Part shown: in pieces, positions 1 through 11,182 of the stretch
Layout: each line of letters begins with the position of its first letter
Numbering within the stretch: position 1 is the stretch's first letter
Assembly: GCA_032622095.1 (NCBI GenBank)
Contig: CP136069.1
Coordinates: 101,646,278 to 101,710,277, forward strand
DNA from: Siphonodentalium dalli
Taxonomy: Eukaryota > Mollusca > Scaphopoda > Gadilida > Siphonodentaliidae
Direction: 5' to 3'
Length of the DNA stretch: 64,000 bases
The notes under the pieces: generated by a model
What the model was told of the DNA's origin: nothing
Seen by the model: only the letters and a program-made list of their open reading frames with translations
Databases searched by the model: none
Program-made: the position numbers and the translations under genes

Positions 1-560
1 GTATATACACTTCAACTATGACCATACATTCATTCCATGTGCATCTATACACATTACCAATAACACACAACTACTCCTTACGTATCCATACACCCCACCC
101 ATCATCATACAGCCAATGCATATACACTCACCTCGTAAACAGTCACCCAGGGTACACATGTACATCTCACCACAACCACAGTCATTCCATACACAGATCA
201 TACAGATGGCCATGTATATACACCAGATCAATGACCAGAAAGCCAAACCGTGTATACCTGTACACCCACACATAACCATGCAGTCACTCCTTGTATACCT
301 ATTCACCCCACATGACCATACATCCACTCAGTGTATACTCATACACCTCATGTTGCCATGCTGTCACACCAGATATACATGTGCCCCCACACATGATCAT
401 ATAGTCACTCCTATATCCACATCATTCATGACCATACACTAACTCCATGTATGCATATTCACATCAACCATGACTTACAGATATACATAACCATGACCAC
501 TCAACATATACATTTACATCCTATCCATGACTATGCAGTCAATCGAGGCATATATATATA
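1..560. repeat. ~40-bp minisatellite (copy 1)
   Basis: Imperfect tandem units of about 40 bp built from phrases such as CATGACCATACA, CAGTCACTCC and TGTATACCTATACACC. The array runs off the left edge. The same units return at 11525-12020. Open frames through it, rich in His, Thr and Tyr, are by-products of the repeat and not genes. Confidence 0.8.
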
Positions 561-565
561 AGCAC

Positions 566-2149
566 TAGGGTTTAATCCCGGGAACGGGAAGTTCCCGGGT
601 TCCATACTCATTCCCGTGAATATGATTTTTATGAACCGGGAACGGGTGAATTGTTAACACTTGGTATATCTTACATCAGGGGACACCAACGGCACATAAT
701 TTTGTTTAATTTGTCCGTGCACGGCGCACAATGCAATATATCTAATATATATTTTGGGACTTCTGTTTGTTAGCAATGGCCGGGAAAACTGCCAGACGGA
801 TTTCGACAAAATTTTATACCTAGGGTTGCTTTTGTCCGGGGAGTGTTTTGGACGGGTGAAATCGTTGATCTGACCTTGACCTTCAAAATGGTCAATTCAA
901 GGTCAAATCTCTCATTTCGACGGGATTTCGACGAAATTTGATACCTAGGGGTACTTTTGTCAGGGGGAAATCGTGACCCTCCGACCTGACCTTGACCTTC
1001 AAAATGGTCAATTCAAGGTCAAATTGCAACTTTCGACGAAATTTGATACCTAGGGATACTTTTGTCCGGGGAGTGTTTTGGATGGGTCAAATTGTGACCC
1101 TGACCTTCAAACTGGTCAATTCAAGGTCAAATCACGCCTTTCGACTGATGAAAGCAGAGGGGAAACAGCCTGGACGAAGTCGGGTCACCCTGCTAGTATG
1201 TTATATATCTGCAAATTCTACACAAAGTTTGAGTAGAATTGAGGCCTTCAGGTTTGGACTTGTGGCCCATGCATAGCATTACTTCACTACACGAGTCACA
1301 ACGTAGTGCCATGAACCGTTCGTGGGAACAAGACTTTTACAATGTTTGTCAAATTGTCAATTGCGGCGATGTTTCACCAACAATCTCAGGCTATTGTTAG
1401 CGACATGTGCACAGACTGTAGCCCCATACAGTGTTTGCTGCAAATAGACCGTGATACACGTGCAGTTTCTGCTGATGTCAGCATTCTAATTTCCGTGAGA
1501 TGCATATCGTTTCATGCAAGTTGTGAACTTGTGAGTGTCAGTGTAGAGTCCAGTTAGAATATTTTACCCCTACATTTCGAGCTTCTGTTATAATGCAAGT
1601 TACGCAACATAGACATAATGTACAGCACAATGGCTACTAGACTGACAAGTCACTTGGTGTTGCTCCGAATGTACTTTTCAAGACTTCATCTGACTCCCAA
1701 TAAAATAAACAATCAGGCCACTATTAAACAGTATTGGAAATTAACATACAAATTTCTTTGAAATTTATATAGACTGTTTATTTTGTATTCTCTCAAGTTT
1801 ACGTACGAAGACAAGATTGCGAGAAGTTCCCAACGTCGGCAACAATTTATTTGAAGTTTGGGAAGTCGGAATGATGATTTTATGTTTTCCAACTTGTGTA
1901 ATGTTATGTTGTATATCATTACCGTGGCCCAAGAATGTCAAATATATCAATTTGGAATATCCATTAGTTAACCAAATTATAATTATTACAATCCCGGTCA
2001 CCCAAACTAGACAAATTACGTATAAACCGTGTTGTACAACTTGTGCATACAAGCCATACAATTCCCTGGAACGTTCCCGGTTCCCGGTTCTAAAGAGGGT
2101 TCATTCCCGGTTCCTGTTTTTTCAATTCCCGGGCATATATTAAACTCTA
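566..2149. mobile_element. Non-autonomous hAT-like DNA transposon
   Basis: The left end begins TAGGGTTTAAT followed by CCCGGGAACGGG. The right end, read inward on the other strand, begins TAGAGTTTAAT followed by CCCGGGAA. Both ends carry clustered CCGGGAAC-type subterminal repeats, as hAT elements often do. The flanking octamers ATAAGCAC (558-565) and ACAAGCAG (2150-2157) agree at 6 of 8 positions, so the target duplication is imperfect. No transposase frame is visible. Positions 1197-2040 inside it hold nothing else I recognise. A Helitron-like element occupies 741-1196. Confidence 0.6.
741..1196 (+). mobile_element. Small Helitron-like element with tandem core
   Basis: Begins TCTAATATAT after an A and ends CTAG before a T. 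That is the A|TC...CTRR|T pattern of Helitrons. The 3' end carries GACGAAGTCGGG just before the end, close to that of the elements at 9105-9510. The core (about 795-1140) is three ~115-bp direct units containing GACCTTGACCTTCAAA and GGTCAATTCAAGGTCAAA. No Rep/helicase frame is present, so it is non-autonomous. It lies inside the hAT at 566-2149 and is therefore probably younger. Confidence 0.65.
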
Positions 2150-2660
2150 ACAAGCAGTCGCAGACGGCGGTATCCCCCGCCGAAATGTGCAGTTGGGGAA
2201 GTGCATTCTCAATAAAGTTTGCGTTCTCAGTATGTGCTAAACAAGAGGTGGGATTTTGTCAAAAATCCTGGCTTGCGAACTCATTTTAGGTACTGGTCAT
2301 GGGAATGAATATACCAATAAACAAAGTCCAATAACTCTGCTGAAAATATCCGGCCGGATCTGGTTTGCGAACTAGTTCTAGATACTGGTCAAGTGAACTC
2401 ATATACCAAATATCTTTGAAATCCATTGACATTTGTGGAAATGAGCCCTGTGACATCGTCTATTTGCTATTTGGTAAATTTGACAAAAATAATAAACAAA
2501 GTCCAATAACTCCGGTAAAAATATCCGGCCGGACCTGACTTGCGAAATCATTCTAGGTAATGGTCAGGTGAACTCATATACTCATATATTTGTTCAAGTT
2601 ATGACTCTTACAAATTCTGGACGGACGAACGGACAGACGGAACCCCATTAATAAGCACCC
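2150..2660 (+). mobile_element. Pearl-like family E, copy 1 (3' end missing)
   Basis: Shares its 5' block with 10606-11182: CAGTCGCAGACGGCGG, the subterminal motif TATCCCCCGCCGAAATG, then tandem segments containing CTGGCTTGCGAACTCA and TCCGGCCGGACCTG. It ends in a GGACGGACGAACGGACAGACGG stretch at about 2618-2640 but lacks the terminal hairpin present in copy 2. Confidence 0.55.
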
Positions 2661-2706
2661 CAACAAAGGACATACAGCCCATCCAGATATATCAATACAC
2701 TGCACC

Positions 2707-2830
2707 AGGGTTGTCAATAGGTACTGGTACCGGAACCGGCGGTAATCAGGAATTAAATCGGTACCGGTTCTGATGTCGAGTACCGTCGGTTCTCGGTACT
2801 GATTGTTGATTTCTATTAATATGCATCTTA
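2707..2830 (+). mobile_element. Possible hAT end fragment
   Basis: Begins CAGGGTTGTCAATAGG and continues with repeated GGTACCGG/CGGTACTG words. Many hAT ends look like this: a CAGGG start plus subterminal repeats. No matching right end (GACAACCCTG) was seen nearby, so this is a fragment or a chance likeness. Confidence 0.3.
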
Positions 2831-4206
2831 ACAAATATAAAGGGTTAATTAAGCAGCTCAACATCGCGCCAAACAAAACTGCGATTGGTCATCGTGATAT
2901 CGTTAGCACATTCAAACATCAAAGTCAGATTGTGTAGGTGCTTGCAGACCATGGGATGAAAATCCTAGGCCGCTTAGAAAAAACGTTTGTTTGCAACTTT
3001 TAGGGTACTACAAGAACTTTACATTTTCATAGCACGATTGTTTTCTTCTAACAGATTGTAAAATGTTCTGGTTCCGGGGGTTGCACATTCGCGAGAAAAA
3101 CGTGTTTTTGTTAGCCGTTTTCGTGTACATTCTCACTAAAATATTAAATTTTGTTCTGTTTATTATTACAAGTTAATTAAGAAAATTTGGTGATTATATT
3201 AAATGGAATATGACGAAATATTTCAATAAAGACGAAAGAGCACAAACAAAACGGCATATTTACGATCAGAATAACATTTTGAATATTAAATTTCCCAGAA
3301 TGGCGCCCGACGTTCGATGAAATAGAGTTACTGTTCTTGACGTTACATGCATTCCACCGGCAAATAGTGTATTTAACGGAATATCTACACTGAAATTGCA
3401 TTGACTTGAGGGTCAGTAAATGTTTTGGTATAAATAGGAAATTAATAAACACATAATTATGTGTGTATATACAATTTTAACTAACATTGGGCTACATTAT
3501 TCCCCTCATAAAATAATAAAGGCCAATATATTATAGTACCCGGGTACGTGTTCTCAAGATCCGCGGCCTTTACGGTCGATCATATACAGTTTAACTGAAC
3601 AAATATCGTATAGTTTTGCAATTTTTATGTCGCAAAAAGTTCTCGGGACATATTTTGCCGCCATGCATATAGCCTTATAGACCCACACACGCATAATATT
3701 CAAGTTTATTTTAAATTATAAGGCGAAAAGGTGCATGGTGCAGATGTTCCGTTGAGAACTTGAGGTGCTACATGTATTCATGTCCGATATCGTGACCACG
3801 GTTCGCTCGGCACAGGAGATGGTCGTATATTTAGTAGATTATAGCAGCTGTGTAGACTTATCTCAAACGCCAAATACATGCACATAACGTCCTTGTGGAA
3901 CAAATCATACAGGTTATATGGGCTTCTCGGAATGATTAATGCCCGTCATAATTGTCACTGAAAAATCAAGCGAATTGTTCATGAAATAATAAAAACAAGC
4001 ATATATAGAACAAGATAAATGCATCGATATGGACGTCACAAAATATAAAGTGTGTTTATTGAGTTCACCTTAGAATTACATACATCTCCCTTGACCTCGA
4101 GATATCAAACATTCCCAAACTCTTTGAAACTTCATAATATTGTATATCTTCTTTTTCCATTTAAAACAAATAAACTTTCAAACAGATTGGACAATATTCG
4201 AATCTA
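2831..4206. other. Unrecognised DNA, no gene seen
   Basis: AT-rich sequence with no convincing exon, repeat unit or RNA gene. Its right edge is an abrupt junction with the inverted duplication that starts at 4207. Confidence 0.5.
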
Positions 4207-6039
4207 TTGTCATGAATGTTGATAATAACATGTAGATGGGAACGAGTCATTTTGGGGTCGTTCGGTCAAAAAACATGGCCGCCAGCAGGCATCTTTGATT
4301 TTACTCTTTGTATGACTAAATCCTTTAGCACGGGCTACAGGTCGTACCTTTAGTCCGATCATCATAAAATTTGTCATGAATGTTAATAATGACATGTAGA
4401 TGGGAACGAGTAATTTTGGGGTCACTCGGACAAAAAACATGGCCGCCAGCAGCCATCTTGGATTTTACTCTTTGTATGACTAAATTCTTTAGCATGGGCT
4501 GCAGGTCGTACCTTTAGTCTGATCATCATAAAATTTGTCATGGATGTTAATATTGACATGTAGATGGGAACGAGTAATTTTGGGGTCATTCGGCCAAAAA
4601 ACATGGTCGCCAGCAGCCATCTTGGATTTTACTCTTTGTATGACTAAATCCTTTAGCACGGGCTACAGGTCCTACTTTTAGTCTGATCATCATAAAATTT
4701 GTCATGAATGTTAATAATGACATGTAGATGGGAACGAGTCATTTTGGGGTCATTCGGCCAAAAAACATGGCTGCCTGCAGCCATCTTGGATTTTACTCTT
4801 TGTATGACTAAATTCTTTAGCACGGGCTACAGGTCGTACCTTTAGTCTGATCATCATAAAATTTGTCATGGCTGTTGAAATTGGAATGTAGATGGGAACG
4901 AGTCATTTTGGGGTCATTCGGACAAAAAACATGGCCGCCAGTGGCCATCTTGGATTTCAAAATTTAATCCATTATCACGGGCCACAGGTCGTACTGTTCG
5001 TCTGATCATCATGAAATTTGTCATGGATGATAATATTGACATGTAGATGGGAACGAGTAATTTTGGGGTCATTCGGCCAAAAAACATGGCCTCCAGCAGC
5101 CATCTTGGATTTTACTCTTTGTATGACTAAATTCTTTAGCACGGGCTGCAGGTCGTACCTTTAGTCTGATCATCATAAAATTTGTCATGGATGTTAATAT
5201 TGACATGTAGATGGGAACGAGTAATTTTGGGGTCATTCGGCCAAAAAACATGGTCGCCAGCAGCCATCTTGGATTTTACTCTTTGTATGACTAAATCCTT
5301 TAGCACGGGCTACAGGTTGTACCTTTAGTCTGATCATCATAAAATTTGTCATGAATGTTAATAATGACATGTAGATGGGAACGAGTCGTTTTGGGGTCAT
5401 TCGGCCAAAAAATATGGCCGCCAGCAGCCATCTTTGATTTTACTCTTTGTATGACTAAATCCTTTAGCACGGGCTACAGGTCGTACCTTTAGTCTGATCA
5501 TCCTAAAATTTGTCATGGCTGTTGAAATTGGAATGTAGATGGGAACGAGTCATTTTAAAAAACATGGCCGCCAGTGGCCATCTTGGATTTCAAAATTTAA
5601 TCCATTAGCACAGGCCACATGTCGTACTGTTCGTCTGATCATCATGAAATTTGTCATGGATGTTAATATTGACATATAGATGGGAACGAGTAATTTTGGG
5701 GTCATTCGCCCAAAAAACATGGCCGCCAGCAGCCATCTTGGATTTTACTCTTTGTATGACTAAATTCTTTAGCAAAGGCTACATGTCGTACCTTTACTTT
5801 GATCATCATAAAATTTGTCATGGATGTTAATAATGACATGTAGATGGGAACGACTCATTTTGGGGTCATTCAGCCGAAAAAACATGGCCGCCAGCAGCCA
5901 TCTTGGATTTTACTTTTCTCTTCATGTCTATAAACTAGTATTAGACATTCAACTTTCCACATTCCTAATCGCTCCATTGACTGTAATACATTAAATTATT
6001 CCCTTTCCAAGTTGAGCTACAGTGTCATTGACACTTTCA
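4207..6039 (-). mobile_element. Pearl-like family A, truncated, inverted
   Basis: About eleven 150-165-bp monomers followed by the family leader, read on the minus strand. The leader holds the palindrome GTGTCAATGACAC and the motif TAGCTCAACTT. The 3' tail with the terminal hairpin is absent because the duplication junction at 4207 cuts through a monomer. Confidence 0.75.
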
Positions 6040-6451
6040 TTTTACTTATAATCTTGTAATTTTCTGGTTTCCGGATGATAACTTCAGTTTGTGTGATCAT
6101 ATCTGAACCAAATTTGGTATGTGAGTTTATCAGCCCTATATACAGGTCAAGTTCGAATATGGGTTTGCTCCGCCCATTTTTGCGAGAGTTGTGGCCCTTT
6201 TTAGTCGAGTTTTTTTTCCAAAACTCGACTTATAGTTTGATGGTGGGCGGACGGGCGGCGTGTTTTGCTTATAACTCAACCGTTTATTGACGGATTAAAA
6301 AAATATTTTGGTGTGTGAGTACATATCCATGCACGTAAGCTGCAGACAAAAAATCGGGTTCGTCCGCACATTTATTACAGAGTTATGGCCCTTAGTCATT
6401 TTTCACGAATTTTCAGCTCGTTAGCGTGATAACTTCAACAAACTTTATCCG
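4207..6451 (-). repeat. Left arm of a 2,245-bp inverted duplication
   Basis: Position x here corresponds to 38847-x on the other strand, matching 32396-34640 with no length change. Every stretch I compared by eye was identical. It contains family A monomers and leader (4207-6039), a scrap of family B (6040-6198) and the 3' part of family C (6199-6451). Both ends fall inside repeat units: the left inside an A monomer, the right inside a C core unit, where it meets a family F fragment. Arms this alike and 25.9 kb apart imply a very recent event or an assembly error. Confidence 0.85.
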
Positions 6452-6452
6452 G

Positions 6453-6503
6453 CTCTGGCTCAGCCCTTATTTGACTTTGTGATCCCATTTTCACAAATCT
6501 GAT
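6453..6503 (+). mobile_element. Pearl-like family F core fragment
   Basis: Matches the family F core seen near 30386-30435 (CAGCCCTTATTTGACTTTG, then GATCCCATTTTCACAAATCT). It abuts the inverted duplication, so the breakpoint at 6451/6452 joins a C unit to an F unit. Confidence 0.5.
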
Positions 6504-6509
6504 AAGGAT

Positions 6510-7900
6510 AAGATTTAAGTTCCCCAGTTGAAGTTGGTGATGTTCACCCATTGGGCACCTCAATTATCAATTTTATCTTCTGCAAATTAGGGGATATAGA
6601 AACTACCTAGAAGGGAAATTTAACTAACAACAATGTAAATTTGATACTATAGATACTTCCCAGAAGATGAGGTATAAGCAGAATGAGGTCTCCAGAGGGT
6701 GAATTTGGTGATGCTAGCCCACTGTGCGGGATAGCATCACAAAAAGCGTGTCTGTTCCTACATTGTGCATGCCTGGCCTCAAGTCACACAATGTATTATA
6801 CAATCAAGCCTTGAAATAGTGTGTCTGTCATTTGCAGAATGAGGTCCCCAGAGGGTGAATTTAGTGACGCTATCCCACACAGCGGGCTAGCATCACTAAA
6901 TTCACCCTCTGGGGACCTCATTCTGATAAGGCCCTCAACTGCTATGGAAGACCTAGAATAAGATTGAAGTTCCCCAGTTGAAGTTGGTGATGTTCACCCA
7001 TTGGGCACCTTAATTATGAATTTATCTTCTGCAAATTTGGGGATATAGAAACTTCCTAGAAGGGAAATGTAACTAACAACAATGTTAATTTGATACTATA
7101 AATACTTCCCAGAAGATGAGGCCTAAGCAGAATGAGGTCTCCAGAGGGTGAATTTGGTGATGCTAGGCTGCTGTGTGGGATAGCATCACTAAATTCACTC
7201 TCTGGGAGCCTCATTCTGCAAATGACATTAGTCCTGATATGAACAATACATGATAGATTGGGAATTAATTACTTCTAGCAGATCTGCAAGGAATGTTTAT
7301 AAACATATCAAGATTGACATGATTGTGTAGGCATACCCAGCATATATACAGTTACAGCCAAAGTAAATGCTAAGTAAATGCTTCTTATTAATGATTCTGT
7401 CATGAATTTGAGTAAATTTTATTTTTGGGACCAGGCCAGGGTGGCAATAGCAGTGCACTTGAGTGAAGGGCCAGGGGCCACAACCTTCAGAAATGAAATG
7501 GCATTAGTTTTTCAATTTTCAAAAAATCCTGCAATGCGGGCTAGCATCACCAAATTCACCCTCTGGGGACCTCATTCTGTGTAGGCCTCAACTGCTATGG
7601 GAGACATAGCAATAGATTGAAGTTCTCCAGTTAAAGTTGGTGATGTGCACCCATTGGGCACCTCAATTATGCATTTTATATTCACAAATTAGGGGATATA
7701 GAAACTAAACAAAAGGGAAAAAGTAAGTAAAAATGTCGATTTAAGTGCCTATATACTTCCCAGAAGATGAGGCCTAAGCAGAATGAGGACCCTGGCTAGT
7801 GTATTTGGTGATGCTAGACTGCTGTGCAGGGTAGCATAACTAAATTCATCCTCTGGGGACCTCATTCTGCAAATGCCAGACACACTAAATTCAGATTAGA
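6510..7900. repeat. Tandem repeat with ~90-bp palindromes
   Basis: About three long units, each made of a segment beginning TCCCCAGTTGAAGTTGGTGA, a segment ending CTTCCCAGAAGATGAGG, and a palindrome. The palindrome arms carry CAGAATGAGGTCCCCAGAGG and its complement. The best palindrome is 6835-6925. Others are at about 7128-7218 and 7777-7868, with half copies near 6669-6745 and 7534-7579. The ORF at 7378-7584 overlaps the repeat and is not considered a gene. Confidence 0.7.
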
Positions 7901-8227
7901 GAACAATAATTTGTTTTGATTTTATTTTAATAACACACACTGGCATGAGTGCTAGCTAAGCATTAGTTCACACCTGTCAGCCTGATAAACATCTCAATTC
8001 ATGACTGTGTGTGTATTTACATTAACTCTCTCTCTCTGTCTGTAGCTAATACAATTGACTTAATCTGCTGGTGGGAGAGATCCTGTGAGTTAGGAGATGA
8101 GATAGGGTGGAATGCTGTTGGTTGGGGGCAGGGTGGGGTTCTGTGTCATGTGGGGGGAGGGTGATAATTTTTTTTTTTTATGTTAAATTGATCAAGGAGT
8201 TCCTGAATTTTTTTATTATTTTTTTTT
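7901..8227. other. Spacer with short simple repeats
   Basis: Contains a short TCTC run near 8026-8040 and T-rich runs near 8168-8228. No gene or element end was recognised. Confidence 0.5.
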
Positions 8228-9024
8228 GGAATTATGGCCCTGGCTCCACCCCTATTTGACCCAGTGACCCCATTTGAACAAATCTGAACCCCAGTCATTC
8301 AATGACCCCCCATACCAAATATAAACTAAACCGGCATAATGGTTCTAGACAAGAAGTCGTTATAAGAATTACCAAGGAGGAATATAGTTATGGCCCTGGT
8401 TTCACAACTATTTGACACAGTGACCTCATTTGAACAAATCTGAATGACAGTCACCTAGGGAACATCCACACCAAATATGATCAAAATGCAAAAATGTAAT
8501 TTTTTTGTTTTTAGAGTTATGTCCCTGGCTCTGCCCCTATTTGACCCAGTGACCCAATTTGAACAAATCTGATTCCCAGTAACCCAAGGTCCCTCAGTAC
8601 CAAATATAAGCTAAATCGGCCCAATATTTTTTTAAGAAGAAGTCATTGTAAGAATTACTATGAGTTATGGCCCTGGTTTCTCAACTAATTGACCGGGGGA
8701 CCTCATTTGAACAAATCTGAACACCAGTCACCCAAGGACCCTCCATACAAAATATTAGCTAAATCGGAACAATGGTTATGGACAAGAAGTTGTTGTAAGA
8801 ATAACTATGGAGGAATAGAGTTATGGCCTTGGTTTCGCAACTATTTGACCCAGTGACCTCATTTGAACAAATCTGAATGAGAGTCACCTAGGGAACATCC
8901 ACACCAAATATGAACCAATTCGGTATGATGGTTTCAGAGGAGATGTTTTTTTAAAAGTTGACGGACGGACAGATGACGGACGAGGAGTGATGACTATAGC
9001 TCCACGTCTCAGGTGAGCTAAAAA
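8228..9024 (+). mobile_element. Pearl-like family F, copy 1 (core and 3' end)
   Basis: Five roughly 130-155-bp units, each with TTATGGCCCTGGC(T), CTATTTGACCCAGTGACC and TTTGAACAAATCTGA. A GACGGACGGACAGATGACGG stretch follows, and the element closes with a hairpin, TAGCTCCACG...GGTGAGCTA, then AAAA. The 5' end was not located. The same tail occurs at 31261-31341. Confidence 0.65.
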
Positions 9025-9104
9025 CCGAAACGAAAACTAAGAGTAAACTCTTTTAGTCCAAACCGAAACCGTAACAGAGTCAAAATTTCAAAACTGCCCA
9101 TCAC
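9025..9104 (-). mobile_element. Possible hAT end fragment (minus strand)
   Basis: Read on the minus strand it begins CTAGTGATGGGCAGTTTTG and carries repeated CGGTTTCGGTTTGG-like words, a common style of hAT end. It abuts the family F tail, which suggests that F inserted into it. No partner end was found. Confidence 0.3.
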
Positions 9105-9218
9105 TAGACCATGTCCTTGACCTCGCTCATATAGGCTTGTTTCTCGAACTCTGCCCAGACGGAGGCGATCACAAAGAAATCCCTAAATAGCCCGGTCGAA
9201 GTCGCGCACATCCGCTAG
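9105..9218 (+). mobile_element. Helitron-like copy, 5'-truncated
   Basis: Matches the 3' half of the next copy, including CAGA(C/T)GGAGGCGATCAC and CCCTAAATAGCCCGG, and ends in CTAG at 9215-9218. The first base of the next copy follows directly, with no spacer. Confidence 0.6.
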
Positions 9219-9510
9219 TCTATGATATATTTTGGTACTTCTGTCTGTGTGTATGTATGTGTGTGTGTTATAGACTCGAAAACTGCTTGACCGATCCGAC
9301 GCGGATTTGGTATGTAGGCCGACTTTGATCCCGGGAACAATATAAGCAGGTCCAATACCACGTGCGACCGTGTCGTTGACCTCTCTCATTTTGGCATGTT
9401 TCTGGACCAATCGAACAATAGTTTGTCCAGACGCTGTATATTCTGCCCAGATGGAGGCGATCACAAAGAAATCCCTAAATAGCCCGGACGAAGTCGGGCA
9501 CAACAGCTAG
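9219..9510 (+). mobile_element. Helitron-like copy, complete non-autonomous
   Basis: A 292-bp element starting TCTATGATATATTTTGG and ending CTAG before a T. The 3' hairpin is CCC-G-GAC-GAA-GTC-GGG at about 9483-9498: a six-pair stem with one bulge and a GAA loop. It lies close to the terminus, as expected of Helitrons. It begins exactly where the truncated copy ends, a head-to-tail tandem junction. It carries no frame for Rep/helicase. The minus-strand frame over 9183-9503 is incidental. Confidence 0.7.
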
Positions 9511-9826
9511 TAGTTACTATTTTGAGTGAGTAGTTTGAAAACCGCTATTTTTCTTATATTCTGCTTATATCACTTATCAGCCTCCATTAGTTGTACACAT
9601 GTATGTTTTACCATGGGTGACAAATTAATATACATTTATTTGACATGTTAGCAGTGGGAGAGGCAAATTTGGCAACAGAAAAAAACAAACTGATATCAAA
9701 AAGATTAAAACTTACACAATCTGAGCACCTTTGTACGAATATTTTGCAATACAGATACTGTAATTCTTTCACCACTCTGTTTTATATATATTTGCAATCA
9801 TCATCTAACTAGCAATACGAAACTTC
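9511..9826. other. Unrecognised spacer upstream of a small ORF
   Basis: AT-rich. A TATATATAT block lies at about 9782-9791, some 35 bp before the ATG at 9827. Nothing more definite was seen. Confidence 0.4.
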
Positions 9827-10078
9827 ATGCCTGAATGGATTATATTAGCAGTGATATGCTATTTTCTGACAGTGAATACACTGGGACAATGTAATCGGCA
9901 ATGGCATGTATATGTAGGTAAAAACAGCCTGTATTTTGTCGGTACAATGCAAGTGGACTCAAGATTGATTTCAAATGTGTTCGGAAATATTTGGGTTAAT
10001 ATCGATTCAACTTCCGTACTGTGCACTCGAGTGCTAGCATACCCCCACTGTGGCAAATTCAACCCGCATTATCCGTAA
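9827..10078 (+). CDS. Possible exon of a small secreted protein
   Basis: An 83-codon frame beginning MPEWIILAVICYFL. The hydrophobic stretch at residues 4-15, followed by a likely cleavage site around TLG/QCN (residues 19-20), looks like a signal peptide. Cys at about 22, 66 and 75 would remain in the mature part. The last ~13 codons overlap the 5' motif of the family G repeat starting at 10039, so the C-terminus is doubtful. A GT donor-like site (TGTAG/GTAAAA, near 9917) could end a first exon earlier. I recognise no family. It may be a chance frame. Confidence 0.2.
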   Translation: MPEWIILAVICYFLTVNTLGQCNRQWHVYVGKNSLYFVGTMQVDSRLISNVFGNIWVNIDSTSVLCTRVLAYPHCGKFNPHYP

Positions 10079-10378
10079 ACCCAACAAAAAAGATTTTTAA
10101 ATTTAAATAAAAATTCGGACTGAATAATATCGATATGGTGTCACAATTATTGAAATCGGTTCATATTTGTTCAAGTTATTAAGTCGGACAGAATTTTAGC
10201 ATAATGCGGAGAGGCAGTCCTAAGGAGATTGCATACAAAAAATTATTGAAATCGGTTCATAGTTGTTCGAGTTATGAGGTCGGACGGATGGACACACGGA
10301 CGGAGAAAGCGTGACGGACGGACAGACGCAGTCAATCCAGTATACCCCCCATTTTCTTCTAAAGTGGGGGTATAATTA
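10036..10378 (+). mobile_element. Pearl-like family G
   Basis: The 5' motif ATACCCCCACT (10039-10049) is the exact reverse complement of AGTGGGGGTAT (10363-10373) in the 3' hairpin. The core has two units sharing AATTATTGAAATCGGTTCAT and GTTCAAGTTAT/GTTCGAGTTAT. Next come GGACGGATGG and GACGGACGGACAGACG stretches and the terminal hairpin at 10341-10374. It is non-coding. Confidence 0.7.
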
Positions 10379-10454
10379 TACATGGCAGTATTAAAGATAT
10401 TGCTTGAGTCCCCGGCAATTAAACATAAACAACACAATTTAATAAAACATTTTT

Positions 10455-10515
10455 GTGAACGAGAGGCCGATCATGATCAGAAGATGTTTAACCCATCCCT
10501 TGGCGATAATAAATT
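10455..10515 (+). mobile_element. Family D 5'-end fragment
   Basis: GAACGAGAGGCCGATCATGA and TTAACCCATCCCTTGGCGAT match the 5' end of the family D element at 21596. Only the first ~60 bp remain. Confidence 0.5.
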
Positions 10516-10605
10516 ACTATGATCGGAATCATAAATTAGCGTTTTTATGTTGAATTATAGAGTATAGTACTGTCATGTACTATTATAGACAAATGTACAT
10601 AATAA
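10516..10605. other. Short unrecognised spacer
   Basis: AT-rich interval between the family D fragment and family E copy 2, with nothing recognised. Confidence 0.4.
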
Positions 10606-11182
10606 CACAAACAAGCAGTCACAGACGACGGTATCCCCCCACCGAATTGTGCAGTTGGGGAAGTGCATTCTCAATAATGTTTGCGTTCTCAGTATGTGCT
10701 AAACAAGAGGTGGGATTTTGTCAAAAAGCCTGGCTTGCAAACTCATTTTAGGTACCGGTACTGACATTTGTGGAAATTAGCCATGTGATGTCGTCAAGTC
10801 CAATAACTCTGCTGAAAATATCCGGCCGGACCTGGTTTGCGAACTCGCTCTAGATACTGGTCATGTGAACTCATATACCAAAAATCTTTGAAATCAGTTG
10901 ACAATTGTGGAAATGAGCCCTGTGTCTATTTGCCATTTGGTAAATTTGACATAAATAATAAACAAAGTCCAATAACTACGGTAAAAATATCCTGCCAGAC
11001 CTGGCTTGCGAACTCATTCTAGGTAATGGTCGGGTGAACTCATATAACAAATATCTTTTAAATCCGTTGACATTTGTTAAAGTTATGACTCTTACAAATT
11101 CGGGATGGATGGACAGACTGGACGGCTAGACTGAATCCATTTCAAAATCCCCCACAAATTTTCAATTTGGCGGGGGATAATT
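10606..11182 (+). mobile_element. Pearl-like family E, copy 2
   Basis: Starts AACAAGCAGTCACAGACGAC. The 5' motif TATCCCCCCACCGAATTG (about 10632-10649) mirrors the 3' hairpin arm CAATTTGGCGGGGGATAA (11163-11180). Core segments share AACTCATTCTAGGTAATGG-type words with copy 1. A GGATGGATGGACAGACTGG stretch precedes the hairpin at about 11147-11178. The ORF at 10837-11022 is part of the repeat. Confidence 0.65.

Noticed and set aside
4210-6290. Several 60-76-codon frames (MFFGRMTPK... and MITSVCVII...) repeated across the window
   Set aside because: They coincide with family A monomers and with the B/C repeat text, appear on either strand according to repeat orientation, and show no protein domain. 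Repeat identity explains their conservation.
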